Assembly (NCBI GenBank): GCA_030683195.1
Contig: JAUXQA010000479.1
Coordinates: 1-6,076, forward strand
Source: Rhodoferax sp.
GTDB lineage: Bacteria; Pseudomonadota; Gammaproteobacteria; Burkholderiales; Burkholderiaceae_C
Direction: 5' to 3'
Length of the DNA stretch: 6,076 nt
Both the position numbers and the translations under genes were made by a program. A model generated the notes under the pieces. That model saw only the letters and a program-made list of their open reading frames with translations. It was not told where the DNA came from and ran no database searches. Shown piece after piece: positions 1 through 4,474 of the stretch; positions within the stretch are counted from its first letter, which is position 1; every line of letters begins with the position of its first letter.

Positions 1-488
1 CCACTGGCAACAAGAACGTCATCACCTACAAGCACATGGCAGCCATGAAAGACCAGGCCATCGTGTGCAACATCGGTCACTTTGACAACGAAATTGATGT
101 CGCGTCGCTGGACAAGTGCAAGTGGGAAGAGATCAAGCCCCAGGTGGACCACGTGATTTTCCCGGCTAAGGGCAAGACACCCGCCAAGCGCATCATCTTG
201 CTGGCCAAAGGCCGTCTGGTGAACCTGGGTTGCGGCACCGGCCACCCCAGTTTTGTGATGAGCTCCAGCTTTGCGAACCAGACCATCGCCCAGATCGAGT
301 TGTTCACCAAGCCCAAGGAATACAAGGCCGGTCAGGTCTATGTGTTGCCCAAGCACCTGGACGAAAAAGTGGCCCGTTTGCACCTGAAGAAGGTTGGCGC
401 CATGTTGTCCGAACTGACCGACGAGCAAGCCGCCTACATTGGCGTGAGCAAGGCCGGCCCGTACAAAGCTGACACATACCGCTACTGA
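1..488 (+). CDS. ahcY: Adenosylhomocysteinase (SAH hydrolase), 3' part
   Basis: This is the last 161 codons of S-adenosyl-L-homocysteine hydrolase; the first complete codon is at position 3 and the gene begins before the window. The cytosolic, NAD-dependent enzyme splits SAH into adenosine and homocysteine, relieving product inhibition of SAM-dependent methyltransferases. Visible family motifs are TGNKNVIT at the very start (end of the NAD-binding fold), CNIGHFDNEID, GRLVNLGCGTGHPSFVMS followed by SSFANQ, and the C-terminal KADTYRY. In that tail the Lys and first Tyr correspond to the residues that reach the NAD of the neighbouring subunit in the tetramer. The stop TGA (486-488) shares its A with the tlyA start codon (TGATG), which suggests translational coupling. 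The open frame is intact with no sign of decay. Identification is essentially certain; only the N-terminal part is unseen. Confidence 0.97.
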   Translation, partial: TGNKNVITYKHMAAMKDQAIVCNIGHFDNEIDVASLDKCKWEEIKPQVDHVIFPAKGKTPAKRIILLAKGRLVNLGCGTGHPSFVMSSSFANQTIAQIELFTKPKEYKAGQVYVLPKHLDEKVARLHLKKVGAMLSELTDEQAAYIGVSKAGPYKADTYRY

Positions 489-1324
489 TGCGCATTGATC
501 AATTGCTGGTGGCCCGCGGCCTGGCAAGCACCCGCTCTCAGGCTCAGCGCCTGATTGCGGGTGGTGTGAAATGGCGCAAGGGCAACGACTGGAAAGCAGT
601 CGTCAAGAACGGTGACGATGTGCCGGATGACGCTGCCATTGAGCTGATGGATGACTCCGAGGCGCGTTATGTGTCCCGGGGTGGCCTGAAGCTGGAAGCC
701 GCCCTCAAACAAGTGGGCTTGTCCGTGACCGGGCTGGCCTGTCTGGATGTGGGGCAGTCGACCGGCGGCTTTACCGACTGCCTGCTGCAGCACGGCGCTG
801 CTTCGGTGGTGGGTGTGGATGTGGGTAGTGCCCAACTGCACCCCAGTTTGCGCGCCGATCCTCGAGTGTTGTGTGTTGAGAATGTCAACGCTCGCGCCCT
901 GGTTGCTTCTGATTTGATAGCAGCCTACCAAGATAGCACGTCGGCTGAAGGCCAATTTTATGCTGAATCCGATGATTTGGATGATGACGCAGGCTTTTCA
1001 CCTGAATTTGACTTGATCGTGGCTGATTTGTCCTTCATTTCGCAAACTTTGGTGTTGCCTGCTGTGGTGCCTTTTCTCAAGGCAGGCGGCACGCTGCTGA
1101 CGCTGGTCAAGCCTCAGTTTGAGTTGCAACCCGGCCAGGTGGGCAAGGGTGGCATTGTGAAAGATGCCGCCTTTTATCCGCTGATTGAGCAGCGCCTGCG
1201 TGAGGCCTGCACTTCGCTGGGTCTGACGGTGACTGCGTGGTTTGATTCGCCCATTGAAGGTGGCGATGGCAACCGCGAGTTTTTCATTTGTGCTCGCAAT
1301 ACCGCACCGGCGGGTGAGCTTTGA
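488..1324 (+). CDS. tlyA: TlyA family rRNA 2'-O-methyltransferase (S4 + FtsJ fold)
   Basis: A 278-residue protein of the TlyA (old name hemolysin A) family. Members use SAM to methylate ribose 2'-OH groups of rRNA; target positions in this organism are unknown. Residues 1-60 form an S4 RNA-binding domain (MRIDQLLVARGLASTRSQAQ onward). Residues from about 62 form a Rossmann methyltransferase fold with the SAM motif LDVGQSTGGFTDCLL (86-100) and VDVGSAQL. The FtsJ-type K-D-K-E tetrad can be placed at K68 (RGGLKLE), D180 (VADLSFIS), K208 (LVKPQFE) and E264 (GNREFF). From memory, the M. tuberculosis TlyA tetrad is K69/D154/K182/E238. The second and third spacings are then identical (28 and 56), while the first is 27 residues longer here. 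The extra residues lie at about 138-173 and end in a strongly acidic patch (ESDDLDDD). The ATG overlaps the ahcY stop by one base and has no good Shine-Dalgarno of its own, so translation probably depends on coupling. Confidence 0.93.
   Translation: MRIDQLLVARGLASTRSQAQRLIAGGVKWRKGNDWKAVVKNGDDVPDDAAIELMDDSEARYVSRGGLKLEAALKQVGLSVTGLACLDVGQSTGGFTDCLLQHGAASVVGVDVGSAQLHPSLRADPRVLCVENVNARALVASDLIAAYQDSTSAEGQFYAESDDLDDDAGFSPEFDLIVADLSFISQTLVLPAVVPFLKAGGTLLTLVKPQFELQPGQVGKGGIVKDAAFYPLIEQRLREACTSLGLTVTAWFDSPIEGGDGNREFFICARNTAPAGEL
911..970 (+). repeat. Degenerate short dispersed repeat inside tlyA (candidate)
   Basis: This stretch encodes D142-S161 of TlyA, within the insertion between the SAM-binding half and the catalytic-Asp motif. 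It contains TTGATAGCAGCC, a 5-bp inverted pair CAGCC (921-925) / GGCTG (943-947) around 17 nt, then GAAGGCCAATTTTATGC. That layout (GATAGC, short hairpin, aGGCC, AT-rich tail) resembles a short, very abundant interspersed repeat I recall from Comamonadaceae genomes, usually intergenic. The hairpin is eroded and the reading frame stays open. The resemblance is from memory, not a search. The alternative is an ordinary lineage-specific loop expansion. Confidence 0.45.
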
Positions 1325-1346
1325 CTGTGCTTTTCAAGAATTCACC

Positions 1347-2183
1347 ATGAGCAAGACGACCTGCATTCCCTACAGCATTGAGTTTTTCCCACCGAAGACG
1401 CCGGAAGGTGTCGAGAAGTTGCGGGTGGTGCGCCAGGATTTGTATGCTTTGAAGCCGGAGTTTTGCTCTGTGACGTTTGGCGCGGGTGGCTCCACGCAAG
1501 AGGGCACGTTCAACACCGTGCGCGATATCCTGGCCGAAGGGGTGAATGCGGCCTCGCATTTCTCCTGTATTGGCGCCACGCGTGACACGGTGCGCGCCCA
1601 ACTCGCCACGCTCAAGGCCATGGGGGTCAAGCGCCTGGTGGCTTTGCGCGGCGATTTGCCCAGCGGTTATGGGGCGGGTGGCGAGTTTCATTACGCCAGT
1701 GATCTGGTGGCATTCATCCGCGCTGAAACTGGCGATGACTTTTTCATTGAGGTGGCGGCCTACCCGGAGGTACACCCCCAAGCCAAGTCGCCAGCGGCCG
1801 ACTTGCAGGCGTTTGCAGCCAAGGTGAAGGCAGGTGCCAATTCGGCCATTACCCAGTATTTTTACAATTCGGACGCTTACTTTCGCTTTCTGGAAGAGAC
1901 CGATGCCTTGGGGCTGACGATTCCGGTGGTGCCGGGCATCATGCCGATCACCAGCTCCACCCAGTTGATGCGCTTCAGCGACGCCAGCGGCGCCGAGATT
2001 CCACGCTGGATTCGCTTGCGCTTGCAGAGCTTTGGCGATGATGTGGCCTCCATCAAGTCGTTTGGCCTGGATGTCGTAACCGACTTGTGTGAACAACTTC
2101 GCGCTGGTGGCGCACCCGGCCTGCATTTCTACAGCATGAACCAGAGTGTGGCCACGCTGGAGATTTGCAAGCGGCTGGCCTGA
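1347..2183 (+). CDS. metF: Methylenetetrahydrofolate reductase
   Basis: A 278-residue FAD-dependent 5,10-methylenetetrahydrofolate reductase. It makes 5-methyl-THF, the methyl donor for methionine synthase, and so completes the cycle that AhcY feeds with homocysteine. It is a cytosolic single-domain (beta/alpha)8 barrel of normal bacterial length. Recognisable motifs are SIEFFPPKT (10-18, E12 equivalent to the catalytic Glu28 of E. coli), TFGAGGST (43-50), ALRGDLP (99-105, D103 equivalent to Asp120), AAYPEVHPQAKS (137-148), ITQYFYN (168-174), VPGIMPI (195-201) and the C-terminal GAPGLHFYSMNQ (255-266). The frame is open further upstream to 1242, but that part lies inside tlyA and has no MetF homology. 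ATG 1347 is chosen because the conserved N-terminus begins right after it. The ribosome binding site is weak. It lies 22 bp after tlyA, probably in the same transcript. Its stop abuts the stop of the opposing PEP-CTERM gene with no gap. Confidence 0.96.
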   Translation: MSKTTCIPYSIEFFPPKTPEGVEKLRVVRQDLYALKPEFCSVTFGAGGSTQEGTFNTVRDILAEGVNAASHFSCIGATRDTVRAQLATLKAMGVKRLVALRGDLPSGYGAGGEFHYASDLVAFIRAETGDDFFIEVAAYPEVHPQAKSPAADLQAFAAKVKAGANSAITQYFYNSDAYFRFLEETDALGLTIPVVPGIMPITSSTQLMRFSDASGAEIPRWIRLRLQSFGDDVASIKSFGLDVVTDLCEQLRAGGAPGLHFYSMNQSVATLEICKRLA

Positions 2184-2924
2184 TCACAGAAGCTTGCGGC
2201 GCCGGGCAAGTGCCAGGCCGATCAAGCCCGCACCCAGCAGGGCGAGCGATCCAGGCTCTGGCACGGCCAAAGGTGGGTCGCCAGCAATCATGTCTTGTCG
2301 GTTTGCAGATTCAAAAACCATCACGGTTGCTGGGTCCATGCTGGCGTAGGTGCCAACCGCCGACTTGAATGAATTCCAGTAGCCATTGGTTGTGGTTTCA
2401 AGACCGGTGGCTTTGAAACTGCCCGCACCCAAATCCCAACCCGAGACGTCGTACCGGCTCTCCCAAATGCCAAGCTGAATGGCCGCGCCCTGAGCGCCGT
2501 CAACAGGGTGCAACCAGGCATAGGGGTCATCCACCGGGCTGGGGCTGGCGGCGTTCATCACACCGTTGACGGCACCCAAAAAACTCAAGGTCCGCGAGAA
2601 AGCGCCACTGAAGTTGATGGTGTAGTTCACTACATCAAGCGCGCCGATGCCTTGAAAGAGGTCGTAGCAATACATGTAGACGTCATTGATGCCATCTACA
2701 AAAATGGACGGCGCTACACCCACCAGGTTGGAGGCGGTTCCCTGAAAGCGGCTGGCGTTCACTGTGCTTGCACCGGCGGGCGAGGTGATGTTGACTGAGT
2801 CGAAACCGGAGCCGTTGTGGATGGGGTTGTCAAACGTGATGGTGACCGTGGCAGGCGCTGCACTGCAAACGGCTGCAGCACAGGCAAAGGCCACCAGGGT
2901 GAGGGTTGACTTGAACAGCTTCAT
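2184..2924 (-). CDS. Secreted PEP-CTERM protein with thioester-domain-like motifs
   Basis: A 246-residue exported protein. Residues 1-22/23 are a Sec signal peptide (MKLFKS, hydrophobic core, cleavage near CSA/A). Residues 221-246 are a textbook PEP-CTERM sorting signal: VPEP, a hydrophobic helix LALLGAGLIGLALA, then RRRK. In this family an exosortase (XrtA) recognises and processes the tail, and substrates are typically linked to exopolysaccharide/biofilm matrix; the neighbouring polysaccharide genes fit. The mature part is Gly/Ser/Asn-rich, probably beta-sandwich. Two spots stand out: YCYDL with C86 and AIQLGIW with Q150, matching the Cys and Gln signatures of internal-thioester adhesin domains; this function is only a hypothesis. 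ATG 2924 is preferred over an in-frame GTG at 2927, because GGAG (2931-2934) lies 6 nt from the ATG but only 3 nt from the GTG. A strong sigma-54 promoter precedes it. Membership of the PEP-CTERM class is sure; the specific role is not known. Confidence 0.92.
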   Translation of the reverse strand: MKLFKSTLTLVAFACAAAVCSAAPATVTITFDNPIHNGSGFDSVNITSPAGASTVNASRFQGTASNLVGVAPSIFVDGINDVYMYCYDLFQGIGALDVVNYTINFSGAFSRTLSFLGAVNGVMNAASPSPVDDPYAWLHPVDGAQGAAIQLGIWESRYDVSGWDLGAGSFKATGLETTTNGYWNSFKSAVGTYASMDPATVMVFESANRQDMIAGDPPLAVPEPGSLALLGAGLIGLALARRRKLL

Positions 2925-2956
2925 CACAGACTCCAGAGGTTGAAAACAGGCACCTC

Positions 2957-2972
2957 AGCACAAATCGGGCCA
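2957..2972 (-). promoter_or_regulatory. Sigma-54 (RpoN) -24/-12 promoter of the PEP-CTERM gene
   Basis: On the minus strand this reads TGGCCCGATTTGTGCT. Against the sigma-54 consensus TGGCACGnnnnTTGCw it has the invariant GG and GC exactly 10 nt apart and differs at only two informative positions (C for A, G for T). Placing C2958 at -12 predicts transcription from about 2946. That gives a 22-nt leader containing GGAG at 2931-2934 and the ATG at 2924. PEP-CTERM/XrtA genomes characteristically encode the PrsK/PrsR sensor-activator pair, and RpoN dependence of PEP-CTERM genes is documented in Zoogloea. The assignment here is by motif and position only. Confidence 0.8.
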
Positions 2973-3032
2973 CATTTTTAAGTCCATGTTATGTAACGCT
3001 TTTTTTAATTTGAAATAAAAAGTAACTTAAAA

Positions 3033-3051
3033 GTGTCAAGAATATCGACAC
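3033..3051. promoter_or_regulatory. Dyad, candidate activator (UAS) site for the sigma-54 promoter
   Basis: A perfect 5-bp inverted repeat, GTGTC-N9-GACAC, centred at 3042, about 96 bp upstream of the predicted sigma-54 start site. Sigma-54 activators usually bind 80-150 bp upstream, and the DNA between dyad and promoter is very AT-rich (3001-3030), as expected for a bendable loop. The alternative is a weak terminator hairpin for the upstream phosphatase gene. On the minus strand the arms can be extended by two G-U and two A-U pairs and are followed by T-rich sequence, but the U-run would then be part of the stem. Confidence 0.45.
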
Positions 3052-3088
3052 CCTTCAAGGCACTTGTGGCCTCATCGTCGGCTCGACT

Positions 3089-3577
3089 TCAGATTGTTCT
3101 ACCGTGCCGACGGGTACCTCTCAAGTGCAGCAGCAAGGCCTTTGCACCTGTTTCACAGAGCTGGATCACGTTGTCAAATCCCTGTGCATTGCCGTAATAC
3201 GGGTCCGGCACGATGGTCTCGTTGAGTTCTGGTGCGAACGACAGGAACAGGCGAAGCTTGTGCTGGTGTTGCGCTGGACACAGACGCTGCAGGTCAGTGA
3301 GGTTGCGGAGGTCCATGGCCAAAATCAAATCAGAGTGCTGGCAGTCTTGCACAGTCACTGGGCGAGAGCGCAGTTGCCCGGCCTCATACCGGTAGCGAAC
3401 AAGCGCCGCACGTGCTCTCGGGTCCATCCCCTCTGCAACCAGGGGCGCGTGGGTGCCTGCGGAATCAATGACCAAAGGGGTTGCCAGCGGCCCCTCTGTT
3501 GCCAACTGGCGAGTGATCACGTGCGCCATGGGCGATCGGCAAATATTGCCTGCGCAAACGATGAGTAACTTGGTCAT
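3089..3577 (-). CDS. Low-molecular-weight protein tyrosine phosphatase (Wzb/EpsP-like)
   Basis: A 162-residue cytosolic phosphatase of the LMW-PTP family, full length for the family. The P-loop C(X)5R-S is VCAGNICRSP with nucleophile C8 and R14, right after the N-terminal beta strand. The general-acid loop DPYY is at 125-128, followed by the typical NVIQLCETGAKALL helix. Members in exopolysaccharide loci dephosphorylate the bacterial tyrosine autokinase that controls polymer assembly. Here the likely partner is the kinase gene that begins at 6046. The frame is open upstream to an ATG at 3634, but family members start just before the first strand, so MTKLLIVCAG (ATG 3577) is used. CTCC at 3587-3590 gives a minus-strand GGAG 9 nt before it. 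The gene is divergent from the exopolysaccharide operon across a 180-bp control region and co-directional with the PEP-CTERM gene, which has its own promoter. An arsenate-reductase role, seen in some relatives, is less likely in this context. Confidence 0.93.
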   Translation of the reverse strand: MTKLLIVCAGNICRSPMAHVITRQLATEGPLATPLVIDSAGTHAPLVAEGMDPRARAALVRYRYEAGQLRSRPVTVQDCQHSDLILAMDLRNLTDLQRLCPAQHQHKLRLFLSFAPELNETIVPDPYYGNAQGFDNVIQLCETGAKALLLHLRGTRRHGRTI

Positions 3578-3629
3578 GGCGTCAGACTCCAGGGGCAGTT
3601 CGTGGGTGTAGGGACCGTTGATCATGGGT

Positions 3630-3645
3630 GTCACAAGCCTGTGAC
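3630..3645. promoter_or_regulatory. Perfect inverted repeat in the divergent control region
   Basis: GTCACA-AGCC-TGTGAC has perfect 6-bp arms and a 4-nt centre. It lies between the divergent phosphatase gene (start 3577) and the polysaccharide export gene (start 3758), where a shared operator is expected. It is the reverse arrangement of a CRP site (TGTGA-N6-TCACA), so CRP is not assigned. Its centre is about 88 bp upstream of the start site predicted by the weaker sigma-54-like element at 3699-3714, so it could be an activator site. The binding protein is unknown. Confidence 0.45.
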
Positions 3646-3689
3646 TTTCTTGAGAAAAATCAATTTAGAAAATAGCGTTCAAAGGAGAC

Positions 3690-3761
3690 TTGTTGCACAG
3701 GATGCGGACTTGCTACCGACTCCATGGATCTCATTCAATTTGTACAGGGGGAACGCTTTGA
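3690..3761 (+). CDS. Possible 23-codon leader ORF coupled to the export gene
   Basis: A strong Shine-Dalgarno, AAAGGAG (3681-3687), has no usable start in the frame of the downstream gene. It is positioned for in-frame TTG codons at 3690 and 3693 (and ATG at 3702). The frame runs to TGA 3759-3761, ending ...CTGGTL. That stop overlaps the proposed TTG start of the export gene as TTGA, the geometry of translational coupling. The peptide resembles nothing I recognise, and a short open frame with a good SD can arise by chance. If the sigma-54-like site at 3699-3714 is the only promoter, this ORF would not be transcribed whole. Confidence 0.25.
   Translation: MLHRMRTCYRLHGSHSICTGGTL
3699..3714 (+). 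promoter_or_regulatory. Weak sigma-54-like -24/-12 element before the EPS operon
   Basis: AGGATGCGGACTTGCT has GG and GC exactly 10 nt apart and a perfect TTGCT -12 half, but its -24 half matches only at the GG. It predicts a start near 3725 and a 33-nt leader carrying the AGGGGG ribosome site. The proposal gains some weight from the much better site in front of the PEP-CTERM gene, but alone it is near chance level. No convincing sigma-70 promoter was found in 3578-3757. Confidence 0.3.
3746..3751 (+). promoter_or_regulatory. Ribosome binding site that fixes the TTG start
   Basis: AGGGGG lies 6 nt before TTG 3758. It is the only Shine-Dalgarno well placed for a start just upstream of the lipoprotein signal peptide, and it is the main reason for choosing TTG over the ATG at 3602. 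Confidence 0.65.
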
Positions 3762-4393
3762 GAAATATTCATCACCATGTCAGGACAGCTTTTCTATGGG
3801 TAGTTGCTGCATTGTCCATGGGGCTGCTGGCTGCCTGTGCCGGCAGCCCGGGCGCGTATCCCCCTGCACCCATTTCGGCAGCGACAACAGACTACAACTA
3901 TGTGGTGGGCGCTGGCGACACGCTCAATATTATTGTGTGGCGCAACCCCGAGTTGTCCATGTCGGTGCCGGTTCGCCCTGATGGAAAAGTATCCACGCCA
4001 CTGGTGGATGAACTGGTGGCGCAAGGCAAGACCTCGGTCGAAATTGCCAGGGCGGTGGAGAAGGCATTGAGCCAGCTGGTGCGGGACCCGGTGGTGACTG
4101 TCATTGTGAGTGGCTTTGTGGGGCCTTACAGCGAGCAGATTCGGGTCGTTGGCGAAGCCACCCGACCCCAGTCTTTGCCATATACCAAAAACATGACAGT
4201 TCTGGATGTGATGATCGCCGTGGGTGGCCTCACTGACTTTGCCGATGGCAATGCTGCCTCCATCACACGGGCATCCGACGGTGACAAGCGCTATTCCGTG
4301 CGGCTCAAGGATCTCATCAAGCAGGGCGATATCTCTGCCAATGTGCAGATGAAGCCGGGCGACATTCTCATCATTCCCCAAGGCTGGTTCTAA
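3758..4393 (+). CDS. XrtA-type polysaccharide export lipoprotein (Wza family)
   Basis: A 211-residue outer-membrane polysaccharide export protein of the small type found in XrtA/PEP-CTERM loci. A lipoprotein signal peptide (MRNIHHHVRT, hydrophobic core, LLAAC with lipidated C27) is followed by a short Ser/Pro linker. Then come the poly-export domain (about 46-118, YVVGAGDTLNIIVWRNPELS to RDPVVTVIV) and one SLBB domain (about 127-180, RVVGEATRPQSLPY, TVLDVMIAVGGLTDFADGN). The C-terminus MKPGDILIIPQGWF is typical of this subfamily. It is shorter than E. coli Wza and lacks a large C-terminal barrel-forming segment, as is usual here, so the pore may need another partner. TTG 3758 is chosen because AGGGGG lies 6 nt upstream and it starts the signal peptide directly. 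The ATG at 3602 would add 52 residues unlike any signal sequence. It is the first gene of the operon continuing with the chain-length determinant 81 bp downstream. Confidence 0.9.
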   Translation: MRNIHHHVRTAFLWVVAALSMGLLAACAGSPGAYPPAPISAATTDYNYVVGAGDTLNIIVWRNPELSMSVPVRPDGKVSTPLVDELVAQGKTSVEIARAVEKALSQLVRDPVVTVIVSGFVGPYSEQIRVVGEATRPQSLPYTKNMTVLDVMIAVGGLTDFADGNAASITRASDGDKRYSVRLKDLIKQGDISANVQMKPGDILIIPQGWF

Positions 4394-4416
4394 AGCCATC
4401 TTCCCTTCTGGTTGCA

Positions 4417-4440
4417 GCTTCGCTATCGCGAGGGCGTAGC
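4417..4440 (+). other. Alternative stem-loops in the export/chain-length gene gap
   Basis: The 81-bp gap 4394-4474 can form CTTCGC-TATC-GCGAGG (4418-4433; one G-U pair) or, exclusively, GCTtCGC/GCGtAGC (4417-4423 with 4434-4440; one mismatch). No T-run follows, so it is not a Rho-independent terminator. It could stabilise or process the mRNA between the two genes, or be incidental. The AAGGA ribosome site of the next gene (4461-4465) lies outside it. Confidence 0.3.
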
Positions 4441-4474
4441 CGTGTTCGTTGTCTGACCGCAAGGACTTGATCTG

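Noticed and set aside
1284..2126. 280-residue open frame on the minus strand opposite metF
   Set aside because: It is antisense to a clearly conserved MetF. The translation is Arg/His/Gly/Gln-rich without family motifs, and long antisense frames are common in GC-rich coding DNA.
2190..2212. Hairpin CTTGC/GCAAG as a terminator for metF
   Set aside because: The 5-bp stem has no following T-run and lies in the sequence encoding the Arg-rich PEP-CTERM tail of the opposing gene.
2986..3051. Sigma-70 promoter with TTGACA on the minus strand (3035-3040)
   Set aside because: The -35 hexamer is perfect, but 15-18 nt downstream there is only TATTTC or similar, a poor -10. The hexamer is also part of the dyad arm. 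A secondary promoter is not excluded.
3104..3568. 154-residue open frame on the plus strand opposite the phosphatase
   Set aside because: The opposite strand encodes an LMW-PTP with intact active-site motifs. The plus-strand translation has no recognisable domain.
3578..3634. ATG 3634 as start of the phosphatase
   Set aside because: LMW-PTPs begin just before the first strand and P-loop. ATG 3577 has a GGAG 9 nt upstream, and the extension shows no conserved feature.
3630..3645. CRP/FNR-type binding site
   Set aside because: The arms are in the order TCACA...TGTGA with a 4-nt centre, the inverse of TGTGA-N6-TCACA, and they do not match TTGAT-N4-ATCAA.
3602..3757. ATG 3602 as start of the polysaccharide export protein
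   Set aside because: The added residues do not look like a signal peptide, would bury the lipobox, and cover the dyad and control elements. TTG 3758 with AGGGGG fits better.
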